Source: Alphaproteobacteria bacterium | GTDB lineage: Bacteria > Pseudomonadota > Alphaproteobacteria > UBA2136 > UBA6156 | Length of the DNA stretch: 8,073 nt | Assembly: GCA_020249005.1 (NCBI GenBank) | Contig: JADCGN010000023.1 | Span: forward strand, 1 to 8,073 | Direction of reading: 5' to 3' | In this document: positions 1-4,476 of the stretch, one piece after another | Position numbering within the stretch: the first letter of the stretch is position 1 | How the letters are laid out: the number at the start of each line of letters is the position of its first letter | Translations under genes and position numbers: made by a program | Notes under the pieces: generated by a model | What the model was told of the DNA's origin: nothing | The model's database searches: none | What the model saw: only the letters and a program-made list of their open reading frames with translations

Positions 1-330
1 CACCGGGTAGGTGAGGGAGAGGGCTTGTTTGGCGCTGTCGCGTAGTTCGGGTGGCAGGCCGCTGTCGCCCGCGTTTTGCCAGTAGATATGCCATTCGGGG
101 GCCAACCTGAACTCCCACGCCAGCTGAACAGTTTGCCCAGAGGTTACGCTGCCGTGGCTGGCCACCAGGCGCTGGCGCACCACGCCGGTTTCGGCTTCGG
201 TAATTCCAGCCGACGCATGCCACGGGCCCGTCCCCATCTCTTGCGGTTGGGCGATGGCGGGCGCAGCCAGCAGCAGGCTCAGCAGGCCAAGTTTGGCGAA
301 AAACGGCAACACTGGGGCGAAGAAGCGCAT
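1..330 (-). CDS. DsbD/ScsB-like protein-disulfide reductase, N-terminal fragment
   Basis: The 5' part (110 codons) of a gene running off the left edge. Reading from the ATG at 330 downward, the product starts with a signal peptide: one Arg at residue 2, a hydrophobic stretch over about residues 8-23, then a likely cleavage at Ala-Ile-Ala before Gln28. The mature part carries WHIYWQNAGDSGLPPEL near residues 80-96. This resembles the 'WH.YW.NPGDSGLP' signature of the periplasmic N-terminal domain of DsbD/ScsB-type thiol:disulfide interchange proteins. In that family this domain receives electrons from a membrane domain and passes them to periplasmic partners. The membrane and thioredoxin domains, if present, lie outside the window, so the full architecture cannot be confirmed. 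No strong Shine-Dalgarno precedes the ATG. The gene is divergent from the diguanylate cyclase at 443. Family identification is from motif memory only; a stand-alone DsbD N-domain-like secreted protein remains possible. Confidence 0.72.
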   Translation of the reverse strand, partial: MRFFAPVLPFFAKLGLLSLLLAAPAIAQPQEMGTGPWHASAGITEAETGVVRQRLVASHGSVTSGQTVQLAWEFRLAPEWHIYWQNAGDSGLPPELRDSAKQALSLTYPV

Positions 331-442
331 CAAAGGGGGTAACCTTGGCTTGATTGAACAGGGGTTATCTTCTAGGGTTTGAGCGAAGAAAGCAAGCGGG
401 CTACCGCACACCCGGTAATGTAAGGATCAGCAAGTACACCAC
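331..442. promoter_or_regulatory. Divergent intergenic region
   Basis: This 112-bp gap lies between the divergent DsbD-like gene and the diguanylate cyclase gene, so it should hold promoters for both directions. On the plus strand TTGATT near 349-354 with TAGGGT 17 bp further on is a weak sigma-70-like pair, and I do not regard it as established. AAGGA at 422-426 could serve as a distant Shine-Dalgarno for the ATG at 443. I see no clear operator palindrome. Confidence 0.4.
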
Positions 443-2065
443 ATGCCAACCTGGATGCGCTGGGGAGTTGGATTGGGCGCCTGTATCGGCGGGGTGGTAC
501 TGTTTTGGGCGTTGCTGACGGTGGCGCCGCCGCCAACGATGCAAGCGGTTTCTGCGGCCTATTGGCAAGCGCCGTGGGGGCGTGATGATGCCACCCAAAC
601 GTTGGGGCTGGTTGCGTATCTGTTGCTCTTTTATTGGCCGTTCAGCCTGTTTGCGTTGTTATCTTTGTTGGCCACCTGGTTGTGGGCCCGCACCACCCCC
701 AGCGAAGAAATGCGCGCGTATGTCGAACATATTTATGCCTTGGAAACGGCCCTCAAGCAGGCCCGCGAGCAGGCTGAAAACAGCGCGGGTGCGCTGGATA
801 TGCTCAACACCAAACTGGATGAATTGTTTGCGCGTACGGCCGAGCTGTGGCTGGTGGTGAACCCCGTGAATGGGATCCGACGTTACAATGCCCAAGCCTT
901 ACAGTTGGCACGCCGCCACAACCCCGCATTGCAAACCCTGGAAGGCCGGGCGCTGCAAGATGTGGTGGGGAATGAAGAGCTGCGTAAGGCGGTGGACAAT
1001 GCCGCGGCCAACGGCGTGGTCTGGCAGGGAGAATTTCAATTGCCTGGCCTGGAACAATGGTTTTTGGCGTGGGTGTTGCCGTATGGGCCGGATATAGCCG
1101 TGGTGCTACGCGACGTCAGCCATCAGCACCGCGGCGGCGACTTCTTACAAAACACCGAATTGCTGCTGCGTCAGTTGGTGGAACAGAGCGTGCGCCCGGT
1201 GGCGGTGTTGGATGCGCAATGGCGGTATTTGTACGTGGCACAAAAATGGCCGGAAACCTTGGGATTGCCGACGGGGCAAACCTTGATTGGCGCCGACCAT
1301 TGGGCGGTAAGCCCAACCTTCCCCGGCAACAAAGGGGTGATTCTGCAACAGTTGGCGGCCGGCCAACTGTTGGGTCAGCAGGAAGAGCGCCGTACCGTGA
1401 ACGGGCGAGAACTGTTGTTGCAGTGGTTTTTGCGGCCATGGCAGGATGCTGAGGGACGCGTGGGTGGCTACATTTTTGGGGTGCAGGATGTTACGGAACA
1501 AGTACGCCTGAAACAGCAAGTGCAGCAGGCCGAAGAGCGCGAGAACCAGTTGGCCTATGCCGATGCGCTGACCGGCCTGCCAAACCGTCAGCTGTTTCAA
1601 GACCGCCTGAATATGGCATTGGCGCAAGCCTACCGCACCTTAGGCAAGGTGGCGGTGGTGTTTTTGGATTTGGACGGCTTTAAGGGCGTGAACGACAATT
1701 TGGGGCACGATGCCGGGGACTTGTTGCTGAAACAGGTGGCCGAGCGCCTGAAAACCTGTGTCCGGACGTCGGATACGCTGGCCCGTTTAGGCGGAGATGA
1801 ATTCACCATGATTTTAAGCATCCGCGAACCCCGCGATGCCCAAGTGGTGGCAGAAAAGGTACTGCAGGTCATTCGCCAACCGTATGACTTGAACGGCAAG
1901 TTGGCCGACAAGGTGGGCACCAGCATCGGGATTGCGCTCTATCCGCAAAACGGCACCCAGGCTTTGGATTTGGTGAAAGCGGCCGATAACGCGATGTACG
2001 AAGCCAAACAGGCCGGGAAAAACACCTTCCGTTTTGCTAAAAGTGATGCTAAACCCAGCGCCTAA
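443..2065 (+). CDS. Membrane-anchored PAS-PAS-GGDEF diguanylate cyclase
   Basis: 540 residues. Two hydrophobic helices (about residues 7-28 and 54-82) flank a short periplasmic loop, followed by a charged helical linker (about 85-130), two PAS-like segments (about 129-225 and 245-352; the second ends in the typical GYIFGVQDVTEQ) and a GGDEF domain (about 372-535). The catalytic domain looks active. It opens with DALTGLPNR, has the metal/substrate stretch VFLDLDGFKGVNDNLGHDAGD (about 406-426) and an intact GGDEF at 450-454. An RxxD inhibitory site, RTSD (441-444), sits exactly five residues before GGDEF, so product inhibition by c-di-GMP is expected. No EAL or HD-GYP domain is present. The family condenses two GTP to c-di-GMP at the inner membrane. 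The ATG at 443 is the first start after an in-frame stop at 416-418. The stop TAA directly abuts the pheA start. The ligand of the PAS segments cannot be told. Confidence 0.93.
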   Translation: MPTWMRWGVGLGACIGGVVLFWALLTVAPPPTMQAVSAAYWQAPWGRDDATQTLGLVAYLLLFYWPFSLFALLSLLATWLWARTTPSEEMRAYVEHIYALETALKQAREQAENSAGALDMLNTKLDELFARTAELWLVVNPVNGIRRYNAQALQLARRHNPALQTLEGRALQDVVGNEELRKAVDNAAANGVVWQGEFQLPGLEQWFLAWVLPYGPDIAVVLRDVSHQHRGGDFLQNTELLLRQLVEQSVRPVAVLDAQWRYLYVAQKWPETLGLPTGQTLIGADHWAVSPTFPGNKGVILQQLAAGQLLGQQEERRTVNGRELLLQWFLRPWQDAEGRVGGYIFGVQDVTEQVRLKQQVQQAEERENQLAYADALTGLPNRQLFQDRLNMALAQAYRTLGKVAVVFLDLDGFKGVNDNLGHDAGDLLLKQVAERLKTCVRTSDTLARLGGDEFTMILSIREPRDAQVVAEKVLQVIRQPYDLNGKLADKVGTSIGIALYPQNGTQALDLVKAADNAMYEAKQAGKNTFRFAKSDAKPSA

Positions 2066-2989
2066 ATGACGCTGCAACGCTTGGCCATTCAAGGAAATCC
2101 TGGGTCTTATGCCCATGTGGCTGCCCAGCAGTTGGAACCGGCCGCAACGATTCTGTTCTACCCAAACTTTGCCGCTGCCATGGCGGCGGTTGAGGCTGGG
2201 GCGGCAGAGGCTGCCGTGCTTCCCATAGAGAACAGCAGCATGGGGCGCGTGGCGGATATTCACCCGCTGTTGCCGGCCACTACACTAAAAATTGTTGCCG
2301 AACACTACCTACCGGTGCGGCATTGTTTGCTGGCCTTGCCAGGCGTCACGCTGGCCGAGCTGAAAACCGCCCACAGCCAGTTACCGGCCTTATTGCAATG
2401 CCAAAAAACCTTGAAAACATTGGGGCTTGAGCCCATCCCCACCGCCGATACCGCGCTGGCCGCCAAAGAACTTTCAGCTCGGGGTGACCGCAGCGCCGCT
2501 GCCGTGGCCAGCCGTCTGGCGGGCGAGCTGTATGGCCTTGCGGTGCTGCAAGAGCCGCTGAACGACCATGCCCACAACACCACCCGCTTTGTAGTGTTTG
2601 CCCCCCAGCCCCGGTTGCCTGCCGCCACCATGGCTTGTAAAACCAGTCTGCTGTTTCGGGTGCGGGATCAGGCCGGGGCGCTGTACCAAGCCTTGGCGGG
2701 TTTTGCTGCCGCCGAAGTGAACCTCACCAAGCTGGAAAGCTACATCGACACCACCGAAGGCCGCTTTGCCTTGGCGGAATTCTATGTGGAAATTGAAGGC
2801 CACCCGGAACACCCGGCCGTGGCCGCGGCCCTGCAACATTTGGCCCAGGCGACCCAATGGGTGCGGCTGATGGGCACCTACCCCCAGGCCATTGCGCCCA
2901 CCGCCGGGAAAATGCCGGTGCCCCCCTTGCGCACACCACTGCCGCGCCCCATATCACCCCCAGAAACCGACGCGTTGACGAGCCAATAG
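2066..2989 (+). CDS. pheA: Prephenate dehydratase (phenylalanine biosynthesis)
   Basis: 307 residues. The enzyme converts prephenate to phenylpyruvate, the committed step to phenylalanine, in the cytosol. The catalytic part (about 1-180) begins with the family's IQGNPGSYAHVAA, continues with LPIENSSMGRVADIHPLL (52-69) and ends with NTTRF at 171-175, whose Thr is the known catalytic residue. A C-terminal ACT domain (about 192-275) is the expected phenylalanine sensor. The usual GALV is GALY here (204-207) and the usual ESRP is KLESY (222-226), a variant I associate with alphaproteobacterial enzymes. No chorismate mutase domain is fused, unlike the E. coli PheA protein. A proline-rich tail of about 30 residues (278-307) extends beyond the ACT fold. 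The ATG follows the upstream TAA with no gap and no clear Shine-Dalgarno, so translational coupling to the cyclase gene is likely. A small gene follows after 37 bp. Confidence 0.95.
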   Translation: MTLQRLAIQGNPGSYAHVAAQQLEPAATILFYPNFAAAMAAVEAGAAEAAVLPIENSSMGRVADIHPLLPATTLKIVAEHYLPVRHCLLALPGVTLAELKTAHSQLPALLQCQKTLKTLGLEPIPTADTALAAKELSARGDRSAAAVASRLAGELYGLAVLQEPLNDHAHNTTRFVVFAPQPRLPAATMACKTSLLFRVRDQAGALYQALAGFAAAEVNLTKLESYIDTTEGRFALAEFYVEIEGHPEHPAVAAALQHLAQATQWVRLMGTYPQAIAPTAGKMPVPPLRTPLPRPISPPETDALTSQ

Positions 2990-3013
2990 GGGCGCGTTAC
3001 GCTTGTTCGTAAT

Positions 3014-3018
3014 AGGAG
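3014..3018 (+). promoter_or_regulatory. Shine-Dalgarno AGGAG deciding the start at 3027
   Basis: AGGAG lies 8 nt before the ATG at 3027. It selects that ATG over the in-frame TTG at 3003, which would place the Shine-Dalgarno inside the coding region. A weak 5-bp hairpin (TTACG 2997-3001 with CGTAA 3008-3012) sits just upstream. Confidence 0.75.
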
Positions 3019-3026
3019 ACAATGCC

Positions 3027-3242
3027 ATGAAACAGACCTCACGCTCTCCCCTGTTGGCCGGGGTGCAGTTGCCGATTAAACCGGCGATGGCGGCCGATGG
3101 CGCCACAGTGACGCGGATTGAAGAGCCCGCCAGCGCGGGGCCGCTGCCGTTCTTTGGCGGCTACGCCGAGGATTTCCTGGCCGACCTGGGCTTTGACGTG
3201 GTGGAAGAGGCGCCCATGCCCGCCAAGGCCAAGCAAGTTTAG
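3027..3242 (+). CDS. Hypothetical 71-residue protein downstream of pheA
   Basis: I do not recognise this protein. It is 71 residues, starts MKQTSRSPLLAGVQL and has no signal peptide or membrane helix. The N-terminal half is basic and polar. The C-terminal half is acidic with a distinct aromatic/acidic block (LPFFGGYAEDFLADLGFDVVEE, about residues 40-61), followed by a Lys/Ala/Pro tail. It is supported as a gene by a good Shine-Dalgarno at 8-nt spacing, a position 37 bp after pheA on the same strand, GC-rich codon use like its neighbours, and an intrinsic terminator 13 nt after the stop. It is probably the last gene of the cyclase-pheA transcript. The conserved-looking core suggests a small soluble or partner-binding protein, but no function can be assigned. 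Confidence 0.7.
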   Translation: MKQTSRSPLLAGVQLPIKPAMAADGATVTRIEEPASAGPLPFFGGYAEDFLADLGFDVVEEAPMPAKAKQV

Positions 3243-3255
3243 CAATTTGCTGCTT

Positions 3256-3282
3256 AAAAGGGGGGCCGCGGGCCTCCTTTTT
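3256..3282 (+). terminator. Intrinsic terminator after the pheA unit
   Basis: A-rich/G-rich left arm 3256-3267, loop GCG 3268-3270, right arm 3271-3282 ending in TTTTT (3278-3282). This gives a 12-bp stem with two G-U wobbles, and the run of T forms both the stem base and the U-tract. It closes the cyclase-pheA-71-residue unit and leaves only 25 bp before the next start codon. Confidence 0.85.
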
Positions 3283-3290
3283 ACGTGAAA

Positions 3291-3308
3291 TGGGGTAATC
3301 TTACCCCA
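3291..3308. repeat. Perfect inverted repeat at the YbjQ-family start codon
   Basis: TGGGGTAATCTTACCCCA consists of two 8-bp arms (3291-3298 and 3301-3308) around a TC spacer. The last base is the A of the ATG at 3308. No Shine-Dalgarno lies before that ATG. The repeat could be an operator, or an RNA hairpin covering the start. Which of these applies is not decided by the sequence. Confidence 0.6.
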
Positions 3309-3637
3309 TGCTGCTGATTACGACCAACACGGTGGAAGGCTACCGCATCCGCAAATACGGCCCATTGGTGGCGGCGGAAGCGGTGATGGGGACCAACATT
3401 TTCCGCGATTTCTTCGCCAAAGTGCGCGATGTGGTGGGGGGCCGCAGCGGCACCTTTCAGGATAGCCTGGGGGATGCCCGGGAGCTGATCTTGCGGGAAA
3501 TTTCCAACCAAGCCGAAGCGGCGGGCTGCAATGCGGTAATTGGGATTGATATCGACTATGGCGAAATTTCCGGCAGCGGTAAGACTATGTTGATGGTGGC
3601 CGTGCAGGGGACGGCGGTGTTTATTGAACCTGCATAA
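3308..3637 (+). CDS. YbjQ/UPF0145 family protein
   Basis: 109 residues, matching the family's usual length of about 105-110. Family landmarks run through the whole protein: an N-terminal TT.T.EGYRI (about 5-14), the long block AVMGTNIFRDFFAKVRDVVGGRSG (about 25-48), a helix of DARELILREISNQAEAAGCNAV, and GIDIDYG (79-85) followed by MLMVAVQGTAV. Members such as E. coli YbjQ are small soluble oligomeric proteins. The database name 'heavy-metal-binding domain' is historical and the function is not established. The ATG at 3308 gives an N-terminus that lines up with the family. No Shine-Dalgarno is visible, a terminator ends 25 bp upstream and a palindrome runs into the start, so expression may depend on a promoter buried in this short gap or on read-through. 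It is convergent with the next minus-strand gene. Confidence 0.93.
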   Translation: MLLITTNTVEGYRIRKYGPLVAAEAVMGTNIFRDFFAKVRDVVGGRSGTFQDSLGDARELILREISNQAEAAGCNAVIGIDIDYGEISGSGKTMLMVAVQGTAVFIEPA

Positions 3638-3639
3638 GT

Positions 3640-3670
3640 AAAAAGAGCCCCCGCGCTGTTGCAGGGGCCT
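3640..3670 (-). terminator. Intrinsic terminator of the 76-residue gene
   Basis: A GC-rich hairpin (arms about 3646-3652 and 3664-3670, with a short inner stem and single bulges) is followed on the minus strand by CTCTTTTT (T-run 3644-3640). The U-tract is on the minus strand only, so it terminates transcription arriving from the 76-residue gene whose stop is at 3686. The hairpin may also slow plus-strand transcription leaving the YbjQ-family gene. Confidence 0.75.
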
Positions 3671-3685
3671 AAAAACATTCAAATG

Positions 3686-3916
3686 TTATGGTGTTGGTAC
3701 AAGACTTAAGCTCTCCCACCAACGCCCATTTTTTTCTTTGACTTTGGCTCGCTTAAAAGCCGAGTATGAGGCACTACGATCAGTATATAGAAGTAGTCTC
3801 GCTTCCTGAAGTGCCGTTGACGAAGCTTGATAGTTTACTGTGGCCATGGTGAAAACCAATGAATGGTGCATGACCATAGCCGTTACCAGAGTAGTCGCAA
3901 AAGTTAACGTGCGCAT
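3686..3916 (-). CDS. Hypothetical 76-residue exported or membrane-associated protein
   Basis: I do not recognise this protein. The ATG at 3916 follows a strong Shine-Dalgarno (CAGGAG, 6-nt spacing) and the stop lies 16 bp before a minus-strand intrinsic terminator. These are independent signals that the gene is real despite its size. The N-terminus has one Arg and then a hydrophobic stretch (about residues 4-26) resembling a signal peptide or single membrane anchor, although two His in the middle are atypical. The rest is polar, Ser/Ala/Arg/Lys-rich, with RAKVKEKNGRWWESLSL near the C-terminus and no cysteine. Base composition is visibly lower in GC than the flanking genes, and the 5' side is AT-rich non-coding DNA, consistent with recent acquisition or an orphan gene. 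A non-coding alternative remains possible. Confidence 0.58.
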   Translation of the reverse strand: MRTLTFATTLVTAMVMHHSLVFTMATVNYQASSTALQEARLLLYTDRSASYSAFKRAKVKEKNGRWWESLSLVPTP

Positions 3917-3922
3917 GGAAAA

Positions 3923-3927
3923 CTCCT
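3923..3927 (-). promoter_or_regulatory. Shine-Dalgarno of the 76-residue gene
   Basis: AGGAG on the minus strand lies 6 nt before the ATG at 3916. It starts only a few bases after the base of the leader hairpin at 3933-3953, so folding of the leader could affect ribosome access. Confidence 0.7.
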
Positions 3928-3932
3928 GAAAG

Positions 3933-3958
3933 ATTTGCCCCGGTGGGGCAAATGCCCC
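3933..3958 (-). promoter_or_regulatory. Three-segment GCCCC/GGGGC leader with alternative hairpins
   Basis: In the minus-strand leader of the 76-residue gene, a first segment GGGGC (3958-3954) can pair with a middle segment GCCCC (3949-3945), leaving a 4-nt loop. Alternatively the middle segment can pair with a third, giving a perfect 9-bp stem with a 3-nt loop (arms 3953-3945 and 3941-3933). The two folds are mutually exclusive. The longer one ends 5 nt before the Shine-Dalgarno. This resembles an attenuator or translational switch, but no known riboswitch class is recognised. The palindrome could equally be a DNA-binding operator. Confidence 0.45.
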
Positions 3959-3960
3959 GA

Positions 3961-4053
3961 TTGGCTAATGAGAGGAATTGGTAAAACTCTGAAAAAAATC
4001 AAGTGTGACTAAGAATTAAATTTAGAGAACATATGTTTAACTATTTTACTAGA
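3961..4053. other. AT-rich non-coding segment
   Basis: About 93 bp that are markedly AT-rich compared with the rest of the window. It lies upstream of the 76-residue minus-strand gene and should contain its promoter, but no convincing -35/-10 pair could be read. A perfect 10-bp palindrome AACATATGTT sits at 4028-4037. Confidence 0.5.
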
Positions 4054-4086
4054 GAATAAACCCCGCCCTACCAGCGGGGTTTATTC
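4054..4086 (-). terminator. Terminator of the 61-residue gene (perfect 13-bp hairpin)
   Basis: GAATAAACCCCGC (4054-4066) pairs perfectly with GCGGGGTTTATTC (4074-4086) across a 7-nt loop. It begins 6 bp after the stop of the 61-residue minus-strand gene. The AT-rich base of the stem gives GTTTATTC on either strand, so it could work in both directions. Confidence 0.8.
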
Positions 4087-4092
4087 TTGGAA

Positions 4093-4278
4093 TTATTGCG
4101 AGAGGAAGCCGCGAATCCAGAGCGTAAAGCCCAGGCCGATTGCGGCATAGGCGGGGAGGGCTTGCGCGGATTCGCCGCCAAAAACCGAGAGGGCCCAGGC
4201 CCCCAGGCCAAGACACAGGCAACCGCAACCATAGAGCATCTCACGCCACAGGGCGGGCCGACGGGGTGGAATAGGCAT
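4093..4278 (-). CDS. Hypothetical 61-residue two-helix membrane protein
   Basis: No family is recognised. 61 residues: a short Pro/Arg-rich N-terminus (MPIPPRRPALWRE), a first membrane helix with three cysteines (about 15-33, YGCGCLCLGLGAWALSVFG), a short loop (GGESAQALP) and a second helix (about 41-58), ending RGFLSQ. Positive charges at the N-terminus and near the C-terminal end suggest both termini lie in the cytoplasm. Support for a real gene: Shine-Dalgarno GGAG (4289-4286) 7 nt before the ATG at 4278, a perfect terminator hairpin right after the stop, and a promoter candidate upstream. It is divergent from gltA across 198 bp. A role cannot be assigned; small double-helix proteins of this kind are often accessory subunits or stress proteins. 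Confidence 0.68.
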   Translation of the reverse strand: MPIPPRRPALWREMLYGCGCLCLGLGAWALSVFGGESAQALPAYAAIGLGFTLWIRGFLSQ

Positions 4279-4313
4279 GGGAAAACTCCAAAGTGCGTCA
4301 GGGAATTCAGCTT

Positions 4314-4343
4314 AAGATGAGTGCGCGGGCAGTGGGCTGTCAA
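4314..4343 (-). promoter_or_regulatory. Candidate sigma-70 promoter of the 61-residue gene
   Basis: A consensus -35 TTGACA (4343-4338) and a weak -10 CATCTT (4319-4314) with 18-bp spacing, predicting transcription from about 4307 and a leader of roughly 30 nt. The -35 lies within the inverted repeat GGGCTG-TCAAC-CAGCCC (4334-4350). The weak -10 limits confidence. Confidence 0.38.
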
Positions 4344-4350
4344 CCAGCCC
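4334..4350. repeat. Inverted repeat GGGCTG-N5-CAGCCC, possible operator
   Basis: Two perfect 6-bp arms (4334-4339 and 4345-4350) around TCAAC, overlapping the -35 of the candidate minus-strand promoter in the gap between the 61-residue gene and gltA. The position fits a repressor site, but no regulator is identified. Confidence 0.35.
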
Positions 4351-4392
4351 GATCAACGTGCCCTTTGGGTCACGCCAGGGCTGATATTTAGG

Positions 4393-4409
4393 CGCCACCA
4401 CAATTGGCG
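4393..4409. repeat. Inverted repeat CGCCA-N7-TGGCG upstream of the gltA promoter
   Basis: Perfect 5-bp arms (4393-4397 and 4405-4409) with a 7-bp spacer, ending 1 bp before the gltA -35 hexamer. The location suits an activator or repressor site. The arms are short enough for chance. Confidence 0.3.
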
Positions 4410-4410
4410 A

Positions 4411-4439
4411 TTGACCGCTTGTGCGGCGCACCATAGAGT
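4411..4439 (+). promoter_or_regulatory. Sigma-70-type promoter of gltA
   Basis: -35 TTGACC (4411-4416), a spacer of exactly 17 bp, and -10 TAGAGT (4434-4439). This predicts a start near 4446 and a leader of about 30 nt to the ATG at 4477. The promoter lies inside the upstream extension of the open frame, which argues that the extension is not translated. Confidence 0.6.
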
Positions 4440-4476
4440 ACCGTTAACAAAAAGCCAGAGAAGAAAGCGTCCCCCC

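Noticed and set aside
76..342. 88-codon plus-strand frame
   Set aside because: Lies opposite the DsbD-like gene, whose signal peptide and WH.YW...GDSGLP motif are convincing.
1116..1627. Overlapping antisense frames inside the diguanylate cyclase gene
   Set aside because: Composition is that of shadows of a gene with intact PAS and GGDEF motifs.
3674..3687. Short palindrome AACATT-CA-AATGTT at the stop of the 76-residue gene
   Set aside because: Six-base arms with a 2-nt loop next to a real terminator; likely chance in AT-rich sequence.
4321..4476. 52-codon upstream extension of the gltA frame
   Set aside because: It overlaps a good promoter (4411-4439), has no Shine-Dalgarno and codes for residues unlike citrate synthase N-termini.
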